Of a stretch of DNA of 64,000 bases, positions 57,744 to 64,000 are shown in pieces. Within the stretch, counting starts at the first letter, position 1. Each line of letters opens with the position of its first letter. Source of the stretch: Chitinispirillum alkaliphilum (GTDB lineage: Bacteria; Fibrobacterota; Chitinivibrionia; Chitinivibrionales; Chitinispirillaceae); the NCBI GenBank assembly GCA_001045525.1, contig LDWW01000016.1:27899-91898 (forward strand). The letters are read 5' to 3'. The notes beneath the pieces were generated by a model. It saw nothing but the letters and a program-made list of their open reading frames with translations. It was not told the DNA's origin and did not search any database. Made by a program: the position numbers and the translations under genes.

Positions 57744-59639
57744 ATGCCATTTGGAGCTCGACAAGACGAACTGGTGGAACGACATGCCAAGGCTTATATA
57801 ATAGCCGGCATTTTTGCTTTCTCATTTTTAATCCTTATGATGCGTCTTGTATATGTACAAATTATTGAAGCCGATTCCAATATCAGGCTTTCACGCAGAA
57901 ACAGCATGCGAATGAGAGTGGTCGTTCCTCCGCGGGGACGTATCTATGACAGAAACGGTGAGGTACTTGCAAGAAACCGTCCCTCCTACTCAATCTCTGT
58001 GCTCCCGTACAAACTTGGAAACAACCGGGAAAGAGTGATTCAGTCTCTGTGCAAAATAAGGGATCTTGATGGAAACGCGGTTTTTGACAGCTTAACACTA
58101 AGTGAACAAATCAGAAGAGCTTCTTTTCGCAGATTTGATGCAACCCGCCTTAAAGAGGATGTGCCCATAGAGATTGTAAGCATTGTAGAGGAACACTCTA
58201 TGGAGCTTCCCGGAATAATTGTGGAGATCGAGTCAAGACGTGAGTATACCATGGGAGCTTCCACTTTCCATGTAATTGGCTACATGGGAGAAATTCCGGA
58301 AAGAGAATTCGACACACTCAGACACAACGATTACTACTGGGGTGATCTTATTGGACGGGCCGGCATTGAGCGACAATACGAATCATTCATGAGAGGTACT
58401 ACAGGGCGGGAATATCTTGAAGTGAATGCACATGGCAAGAGTCTTGGAACCCTGGAAAATATTCCAAGAATCGAGCCGGTACTTGGAAATGATCTTTTCC
58501 TCACCATAGATGCAAGATTGCAGAGAGTAACCGCGGAGGCTTTTCCAGATTCTCTCAAGGGGGCAGTTGTTGCACTGGATCCAAGAAACGGGGAAGTTCT
58601 TGTGATGTTCAGTAACCCATCGGTTGATGCCAATATATTCTCCATGGCTTCCTCCCAGAGAAGCCAGAGCTGGTCAGAAGTTTCACGGGATCCTGATCTC
58701 CCACTGAACAACAGAGCAATCGCAGGAACATACCCCCCGGGTTCAACATTCAAACTGATAAGCGGACTCGCTGCAATTCATGAGGGTGAAATAATCGGAA
58801 GGACCAGAATGTCTACCCCGTGCCGTGGTGCTTACAGGATAGGTAACAGAGTGGCCCGATGCTGGAAAAGAGAGGGGCATGGTAATGTGGACTTCATTGG
58901 ATCTATGGCCCAGTCCTGTAACGTCTACTACTATCAGCTTGGTCTCATACTCGGAGACGAACCCATAAACAGAAAAGCAAGACTGCTGGGTTTAGGGACC
59001 CCCACGGGCGTGGATATTCCGGGGGAACGTGCCGGATGGCTCAGCGGCAGAGACGCCTACAATCTAAGATTTGCATCCAGGGGCTTTACCTGGCAGACCG
59101 GAATGCTGCTCGACCACGCTATTGGCCAGACCCAGATTCTTACCCCTATTCAAATGGCTGTGATGGTGGGTGGTCTGGCAAACGGAGAAGCTATTTACAA
59201 ACCCTACATCCTTAAAGAGCAAAGAAACAACGACGGAATAGTGGTGAATCAAAGCCAGCCAAGGTTGAAAAACAATCTTGATTTTGACCACAAACACAAG
59301 GAGATAATCCGTGATGCGCTGGCCAGTGTGGTATTGCCGGGTGGTACAGGTACCAGATCTGCAGTTCCCGGTATACAGGTGGGGGGGAAAACCGGAAGTG
59401 CCCAGAATCCCCATGGAGAGCTTACCCATGCACTGTATGTAGCAGCTGCACCGGTTGAAGATCCGGTTATAGCAATTGCGGTGGTGGTTGAAAATTCAGG
59501 TGGAGGCGGCGCTGTGGCAGCACCGCTTGCAGGAGAAATCCTTCGTTACTATTTTGCAAATACCGAAGAAGGTATACAGGTGGTTGAAGAGGCCCAAAAA
59601 AGAAAAATTCAGGAAAACGCAGCTACCGCTTACCGTTAG
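57744..59639 (+). CDS. mrdA: Penicillin-binding protein 2 (peptidoglycan transpeptidase)
   Basis: 631 residues. One N-terminal membrane helix (IIAGIFAFSFLILMMRLVYV), a PBP dimerisation domain (PPRGRIYDRNGEVLARNRPS), and the transpeptidase with SxxK in PPGSTFKLISG, SxN in MAQSCNVYYYQ and KTG in GGKTGSAQNP. It crosslinks lateral-wall peptidoglycan with RodA. Only 6 bp after mreD and 24 bp before rodA, in the usual order mreBCD-mrdAB. Confidence 0.95.
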   Translation: MPFGARQDELVERHAKAYIIAGIFAFSFLILMMRLVYVQIIEADSNIRLSRRNSMRMRVVVPPRGRIYDRNGEVLARNRPSYSISVLPYKLGNNRERVIQSLCKIRDLDGNAVFDSLTLSEQIRRASFRRFDATRLKEDVPIEIVSIVEEHSMELPGIIVEIESRREYTMGASTFHVIGYMGEIPEREFDTLRHNDYYWGDLIGRAGIERQYESFMRGTTGREYLEVNAHGKSLGTLENIPRIEPVLGNDLFLTIDARLQRVTAEAFPDSLKGAVVALDPRNGEVLVMFSNPSVDANIFSMASSQRSQSWSEVSRDPDLPLNNRAIAGTYPPGSTFKLISGLAAIHEGEIIGRTRMSTPCRGAYRIGNRVARCWKREGHGNVDFIGSMAQSCNVYYYQLGLILGDEPINRKARLLGLGTPTGVDIPGERAGWLSGRDAYNLRFASRGFTWQTGMLLDHAIGQTQILTPIQMAVMVGGLANGEAIYKPYILKEQRNNDGIVVNQSQPRLKNNLDFDHKHKEIIRDALASVVLPGGTGTRSAVPGIQVGGKTGSAQNPHGELTHALYVAAAPVEDPVIAIAVVVENSGGGGAVAAPLAGEILRYYFANTEEGIQVVEEAQKRKIQENAATAYR

Positions 59640-59663
59640 AATACTTTTAAAGCAGGAATTTGT

Positions 59664-60941
59664 ATGGATGAATTAAAGAAAAAAGGCAGTTTTGATTTTT
59701 CACTCTTCGGATCTGCTATTCTGCTTTGGATTATTGGCATCTTTATGATTTTCAGTGCCACTCAAATCCATGAGACCGGACCTCTTGCCGGGATATACAA
59801 AACCCAGATCCTGTGGGTTTTCATGGCCCTTCTTATTATAATGGCGATCGTCTCCGTACCCGGGAGGTTTATTTACAGCACATCATATCTGGCATATGGA
59901 GCAACCCTTGTTTTGCTTGTTTTGGCCCTTACCATAAGCACTGAGGTCAAAGGGGCCGGGCGGTGGATCCCGGTTGGCGGATTCATGATCCAGCCATCGG
60001 AATTCGCCAAAGTAGGGCTTCTGCTCGCACTGGCAAAATACCTCTCTGAGAAAACTGTTGATCTTTACAAGCCTTCCACATTCATAATACCCGGGCTGCT
60101 GATAGTCGTACCATTTGCCCTGGTTATGAAACAGCCTGATCTGGGGACAGCTCTTGTCTTTGGAGCGATGTCGCTGCCGATGTTTTACTGGGCCGGCTTA
60201 CCATTGTTGCAGGTGTTTTTTATCATCTCACCTGTCATATCTCTTGTACTCTCTGCTGTGCCACTTCTCATTAATTATGAAAGCGGACAGGCCTGGGGGT
60301 TTTTAGAAGCCTTACCCTGGGGAATATTCTTTCTTGCACTGATTGGAATACTTTACCTTACGCGGCCACCTATGTTTATATGGGTAGGGGTTATTTTGGC
60401 TAATCTTTTCACCTCCACCATTACCACTGTCGTATGGAGTTCAGTGCTTAAAGATTATCAGAAAATGAGAATCGTAAGTTTTATCAATCCCCAGGCGGAT
60501 CCGTATGGAGCGGGGTATCAGGTGATCCAATCAATGGTTGCAGTTGGATCAGGAAATATTTTTGGAAAAGGATTTCTCCAGGGCACCCAGTCCCGTCTTT
60601 CATTTCTGCCCGAACAACACACCGATTTCATTTTCTCTGTTTTGGGAGAGCAGTTTGGAATTGTTGGCAGCACATTTGTTCTTCTGCTGTTTTTGTTTCT
60701 TATCATCCGGGGATTGATGATTACACTGTTTGTCCGAAACAGTTTCATTAATCTGCTGGCTGTAGGAGCTACATCTATACTGACCTTCCATGTTTTTGTC
60801 AATATAGGAATGGCTCTTGGAATAATGCCGGTAACAGGATTACCTTTACCGTTCCTAAGTTATGGTGGATCCTACACTATTACTGTTGCGGCTCTGATCG
60901 GGATATTGCTCAATGCAAAACTGACCAAACAGGATTTCTGA
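59664..60941 (+). CDS. rodA: Peptidoglycan glycosyltransferase RodA (SEDS family)
   Basis: 425 residues with about ten membrane helices. SEDS signs: STEVKGAGRWIPVGGFMIQP, SEFAKVGLLLALAKYL, KQPDLGTALVFGAM, RIVSFINPQADPYGAGYQVI, SMVAVGSGNIFGKGF, FLPEQHTDFIFSVLGEQFG and GLPLPFLSYGGSYTI. It polymerises lipid II in lateral wall growth together with PBP2. AGGA precedes the ATG. Confidence 0.95.
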   Translation: MDELKKKGSFDFSLFGSAILLWIIGIFMIFSATQIHETGPLAGIYKTQILWVFMALLIIMAIVSVPGRFIYSTSYLAYGATLVLLVLALTISTEVKGAGRWIPVGGFMIQPSEFAKVGLLLALAKYLSEKTVDLYKPSTFIIPGLLIVVPFALVMKQPDLGTALVFGAMSLPMFYWAGLPLLQVFFIISPVISLVLSAVPLLINYESGQAWGFLEALPWGIFFLALIGILYLTRPPMFIWVGVILANLFTSTITTVVWSSVLKDYQKMRIVSFINPQADPYGAGYQVIQSMVAVGSGNIFGKGFLQGTQSRLSFLPEQHTDFIFSVLGEQFGIVGSTFVLLLFLFLIIRGLMITLFVRNSFINLLAVGATSILTFHVFVNIGMALGIMPVTGLPLPFLSYGGSYTITVAALIGILLNAKLTKQDF

Positions 60942-60971
60942 ACTGCCGCCCGGAAGTAACAAACAAACCTT

Positions 60972-60995
60972 AGGAGTGTAACCCGTTTTACACTC
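60972..60995 (+). terminator. Hairpin after rodA
   Basis: ggagtgtaa (60972-60980) pairs with ttacactcc (60987-60995) around a 6-base loop, 31 bp after the rodA stop. There is no T-run, so termination would be weak; it could mark the end of the mre-rod transcript. Confidence 0.45.
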
Positions 60996-61128
60996 CCTGA
61001 CAGAGCAATTTAAAATATCTACCTAAATGATCTGTTGAATAACTATATTTTTTTAACTCTTTTGACTGCCAGGCCGTAATTCATGTTAACTGTTCTCATT
61101 CACATTTTATAATCGGAAACCGGTTTCT

Positions 61129-62010
61129 ATGCACCCTACAATGATCAATATTTTCTCTCTGCCTATTCCCTCATATGGCCTTATGCTGGCGTTGTCATTC
61201 CTTCTGGGTATCTGGATAGCCACAAGGCGCGCAAAAAAAATGGGCCTTGATCCCGATGCCGTAGCTGATATGAGCTTTTATCTTATCATTTCGAGCATAG
61301 TCGGATCACGCCTATATTATGTAATCCTCAATTTTGATGAATTCAGGGGTAACCTGCTTGCCATAATCAACCCTTTCCATGGAGGAAGCCTGGGAATAGG
61401 CGGCTTAGTCATGTTTGGCGGGTTTATAGGAGCTATTCTTGCAGGTTTCATTTTCTTTAAACTTAAGAAACTGCCCTTTTTGCCCTATGCCGATGCATGC
61501 GCACCGAGTGTGGGGATTGGAGTTTTTCTTACACGTATAGGGTGTTTCCTCAACGGATGCTGCTATGGAACCATCGCCCGCATAGGAAGTACCTTCTCTG
61601 TTACCTATCCGCAAACTTCTCCCGCAAGCGCCGCATGGCACCATCAGCACAGTATCGGTGCACACGGACTCCAGCCCTCCCAGCTCTATGAATCAGCCGG
61701 AGGACTCGTGATGGCTCTTATACTTTTTTGGGTCGGAACCAAAAAACCTTTCACCGGATTGCAATTCTATCTTACTATAATAATGTACTCTGTACTTCGG
61801 TTTTTCGTTGAATTGACCCGTTATTACAGTGCATCTGAAAAAATCGGCCCCCTAACTCACAATCAGGTTATTTCTATCTTTTTTGTCCTGCTTGGCAGTG
61901 CTCTTATTCTCAGACACTATCTAAAAAAGGAGAATGACAATCAGCCTGATCAAAACCAAACCCCGGAACCTGCTGAGGAACCGGTACAAGCCGTTACCGA
62001 TAAAAAATAG
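61129..62010 (+). CDS. lgt: Prolipoprotein diacylglyceryl transferase
   Basis: 293 residues with about seven membrane helices. Lgt signs: IPSYGLMLALSFLLGIWIAT-like PIPSYGLMLALSF, SIVGSRLYYVILN, GGSLGIGGLVMFGGFIGAIL, FLTRIGCFLNGCCYG and LQPSQLYES. It attaches diacylglycerol to the lipobox cysteine of lipoproteins such as the RlpA-like and FGE-like proteins of this window. The 3' end overlaps comF by 77 bp in another frame. Confidence 0.92.
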   Translation: MHPTMINIFSLPIPSYGLMLALSFLLGIWIATRRAKKMGLDPDAVADMSFYLIISSIVGSRLYYVILNFDEFRGNLLAIINPFHGGSLGIGGLVMFGGFIGAILAGFIFFKLKKLPFLPYADACAPSVGIGVFLTRIGCFLNGCCYGTIARIGSTFSVTYPQTSPASAAWHHQHSIGAHGLQPSQLYESAGGLVMALILFWVGTKKPFTGLQFYLTIIMYSVLRFFVELTRYYSASEKIGPLTHNQVISIFFVLLGSALILRHYLKKENDNQPDQNQTPEPAEEPVQAVTDKK

Positions 62011-62728
62011 TTTTCACAAGATTGCAAAGCGCGTGGGAAATTTCATTTTTCCACCGCTTTGTATCATTTGCAATACCCCTCTTTCAACTCAGAATGAGTG
62101 GCTCTGTATAACCTGCCTCGATAGTCTTCACCACAACAGCACTAACCGCAATGCCTGCCCGAAGTGTTCTCAAAACCTCGACCTAAGATTCTGTACCTGC
62201 GAATTGGCCTGGGATTTTTCTTTTGACAAAATTCACTCTGTTTATGATTTCTCCGAAACAATCAGAAGTGCCGCCCATCTAATAAAATATAAGGGCAAAG
62301 GCAAATTAGCCTATCAACTCGGTTTGCTTTCAGGCAAAGTTATACCGAAGCAGCTTTTAGGTCAGTGTGACATTTGCATTCCGGTTCCACTCCACTCCTC
62401 CAGAGAACGGCAAAGAGGATATAATCAATCTGAACTTTTCGCCAGGGGGATAATAGATTCCGGAGATTTTAAATTGCAGATTGAGTGCAATCTTCTCTTA
62501 CGAAACAGAAAAACCGGCACTCAAACCAAGCTAGACAGGACAGAACGAGCCAAAAATCTTACCGGAGCATTTTCTGTACCCTCAGAAAAAGGAGGTGTTT
62601 TGAAAAACAAAGCAGTTCTTCTGGTTGATGATATTGTCACCACCGGAGCCACAACAGAAGCATGCGCAACAGCACTTATGGAGTGTAACTGCGCATCTGT
62701 GACAGTGTTGTCATTGGCCAGGGATTGA
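61934..62728 (+). CDS. comF: ComF-family phosphoribosyltransferase
   Basis: 264 residues from ATG 61934, which lies inside lgt with AAGGAG close before it. An N-terminal zinc-binding CxxC pair (PPLCIICNTP, EWLCITCLDS) and a second one (ACPKCSQN) lead to SVYDFSETIRSAAHLIKYKG, the ComF signature, PVPLHSSRERQRGYNQSELF, and the PRPP motif VLLVDDIVTTGATT. ComF is linked to DNA uptake in competent bacteria, which would fit the type IV pilus. No other ATG is available, so the long overlap with lgt is probably genuine. Confidence 0.9.
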   Translation: MTISLIKTKPRNLLRNRYKPLPIKNSFHKIAKRVGNFIFPPLCIICNTPLSTQNEWLCITCLDSLHHNSTNRNACPKCSQNLDLRFCTCELAWDFSFDKIHSVYDFSETIRSAAHLIKYKGKGKLAYQLGLLSGKVIPKQLLGQCDICIPVPLHSSRERQRGYNQSELFARGIIDSGDFKLQIECNLLLRNRKTGTQTKLDRTERAKNLTGAFSVPSEKGGVLKNKAVLLVDDIVTTGATTEACATALMECNCASVTVLSLARD

Positions 62729-63459
62729 TTTACCTGCTGATGACAAATGATAATTTTCCGGTTTTATGACAGTTGCCAAGCCTTTTATATTATTTGTTTG
62801 CAAAAACATCACATTCTTTCTAAAAAAAAGTCACTTTTATAATCGGGACAGCAGGTCTGCATATTGTAAAGCTGTTAGAAAATTGTATCTTGTATTATTA
62901 CCTCAAAACAACCCGTAAAGCGAAATATCACTCATCTCCATTTCACAACACTTGAGGGTCAGAAGATGCGCATAAAAATAATCTGGATGGGAAAAGTATT
63001 TCCCTCACTGCAGCTTTAGGTGAAGACACCTAAATCTTCCGCTACCCATTCAATGCGGTCGTACATCACGGGGGCACGCTAAGGTAAGCGATTTTGTAGC
63101 CCTTTAGATTGAAAGTTTACGTGTAAACCCATAATTTATGTGAAGAGTGTAGTTTACAACACATCTGAATTGATTGATACAAGTACCGCCCGGGTAAAGC
63201 GCGGCAGGTAGGACTGCAGGTGGACAATTCCGATTGTCCAGTCCCCCCAAAAGCGGAGTCCGCGAAGCGCTATAAACGAGGGACCGATCCCGCATTCTGC
63301 GGGAGAGCCTGAAGGAGGACCGGTAAGTTTACAGTGAGTTACTATGTTATGAAAGGATGCCCAAACACTGTTGCATTAAACAATAAAAAAAGCTACCTTC
63401 CTTTAAAATGTCTTTTAACATTAACGTGGTCACAAAGTGCCACAAAAGGAGAGGTAGCC
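62729..63459. ncRNA. Structured non-coding region before the IS110 transposase, candidate bridge RNA
   Basis: 731 bp without a convincing gene. From about 63000 on it is rich in hairpins: tttaggtg/cacctaaa (63017-63036), gtttac/gtaaac (63115-63128), ggacaat/attgtcc (63222-63239) inside ggact/agtcc, gcgg/ccgc (63253-63263), cccgca/tgcggg (63289-63303) and accg/cggt closing 63283-63324. GC content rises sharply between 63185 and 63330 compared with its surroundings. IS110-group elements encode a bridge RNA in their left end upstream of the recombinase, so this position and structure fit. The RNA itself and the element ends are not proven. Confidence 0.45.
63392..63458 (+). promoter_or_regulatory. 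Stem that would sequester the transposase ribosome-binding site
   Basis: gctaccttccttt (63392-63404) pairs, with one internal mismatch/bulge, with aaaggagaggtagc (63445-63458), which contains the transposase Shine-Dalgarno sequence and ends just before its ATG at 63460. A smaller hairpin (gtgg-cac/gtg-ccac, 63426-63443) lies in the loop. Translation of the transposase is probably kept low by this structure. Confidence 0.6.
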
Positions 63460-64000
63460 ATGAGTACAAGAAAAATGCAGAATTACGTTGTAAAAAGCAA
63501 GAAGATTTTCGTTGGTCTTGAAGATTCCAAAAAAACATGGAAGATAACGGCACGTTGTGATAAAAGGGAGATACATTATACGAGTATGCAGGCACGATAT
63601 GCGAATCTGCTTAATTATTTCAGAAATAAATTCCCAGACTGTGATATTACCGTAATTTATGAAGCTGGATTTAAGGGGTTTGGCTTACATGATCAGCTTG
63701 TAAGCGATGATATCGCCTGTATTGTAACCCCACCCAACAAGGTAACACAGGAGAAGCATACAAGAGTTAAAACCGATAAGATTGATTCCAGACGCCTTGC
63801 TACAGTTTTGGAAAACGGCGATTACAAAAGCTGCAGGGTACCTGACAGTGAACGCAGAAGTGATCGAACCATCAGTCGTTCACTAACTCAGCTGCAAAAA
63901 GAGATAACCAGAATAAAAAACAGAATAAGGAAGTTTTTTGATGCCAACGGATATGCGGAAATTTTTCCGGCAGGAGCGTGGAGTGAAAAGGATTACCGTG
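63460..64000 (+). CDS. IS110-family transposase, 3' end outside the window
   Basis: I translated 180 residues from ATG 63460 up to the edge. The DEDD RuvC-like N-terminal domain is recognised: KKIFVGLEDSKKTW (Asp22), ITVIYEAGFKG (Glu68), IVTPPNKVTQEKHTRVKTDK and TDKIDSRRLATVLENG (Asp106, Asp109). The helical spacer SLTQLQKEITRIKNRIRKFF follows. The serine-containing C-terminal Transposase_20 domain is beyond the window. IS110 recombinases excise and integrate circular elements guided by a bridge RNA. Confidence 0.88.
   Translation, partial: MSTRKMQNYVVKSKKIFVGLEDSKKTWKITARCDKREIHYTSMQARYANLLNYFRNKFPDCDITVIYEAGFKGFGLHDQLVSDDIACIVTPPNKVTQEKHTRVKTDKIDSRRLATVLENGDYKSCRVPDSERRSDRTISRSLTQLQKEITRIKNRIRKFFDANGYAEIFPAGAWSEKDYR

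Noticed and set aside
57174..57785. 203-codon open frame opposite mreD
   Set aside because: Antisense of a conserved gene in a tight operon; composition not protein-like.
63185..63330. RNase P RNA, tmRNA or group II intron domain
   Set aside because: None of their conserved core sequences could be recognised; IS110 association is a better explanation.

Overview
The window looks like a stretch of chromosome from a Gram-negative, chitin- or polysaccharide-degrading bacterium of the Fibrobacterota (Chitinivibrionia / Chitinispirillum-like). This assignment is an inference from gene content: a Bacteroidetes/Fibrobacter-style short primary sigma factor, ParC/ParE of the type seen in those groups, secreted proteins ending in type IX-like sorting domains, PorV/PorQ-like outer membrane proteins, a family-14 polysaccharide lyase, and a minor pilin carrying a chitin-binding-like module. 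No rRNA, tRNA or CRISPR array was recognised.

Layout. 1-2961 (minus): topoisomerase IV parE-parC, parC cut by the window edge. 3181-5256 (plus): aldo/keto reductase-ferredoxin protein, rubrerythrin-like protein, RlpA-like lipoprotein. 5264-6847 (minus): secreted beta-helix protein. 8037-19835 (plus): a complete type IV pilus operon in the order pilC, two pilins, minor pilins, pilM-N-O-P-Q, pilT, pilB. 20074-23305: radical SAM protein, LOG-like protein, an uncertain small locus and a formylglycine-enzyme-fold lipoprotein. 23536-27343: clpB and, divergently, the primary sigma factor. 27648-34423 (minus): recF-dciA-gyrB-surE-gyrA, a chromosome-maintenance operon. 34629-38371 (plus): a second set of minor pilins, one fused to carbohydrate-binding-type domains. 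38440-40957: a REP-associated-type Y1 transposase gene inside two opposing arrays of a GGGGACAGAGTTGC motif. 40958-47182: murG, a metallo-hydrolase, polysaccharide lyase, two unknowns. 47592-54698 (plus): ThiD2-like protein, ftsK (5' end out of frame at an A8 tract), lolA, a propeller protein and two PorV/PorQ-like proteins. 55181-62728 (plus): the rod-shape cluster mreB-mreC-mreD-mrdA-rodA followed by lgt and comF. 62729-64000: a structured non-coding region leading into an IS110-family transposase that runs off the right edge.

How the parts connect. The first pilus operon encodes the assembly platform, motors, secretin and pilins. The second pseudopilin operon lacks its own ATPases and secretin, so it probably supplies alternative tip or minor subunits to the same machine; its chitin-binding-like fusion suggests substrate adhesion. 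The secreted lyase, beta-helix and propeller proteins with C-terminal sorting domains, plus the PorV/PorQ pair, suggest a type IX-like export route encoded elsewhere.

Most unusual points: the RAYT locus with its inverted motif arrays; the apparent -1 frame break at a perfect slippery sequence at the start of ftsK; the structured region upstream of the IS110 gene, which is a candidate bridge RNA; and the pseudopilin with a carbohydrate-binding-like tail.
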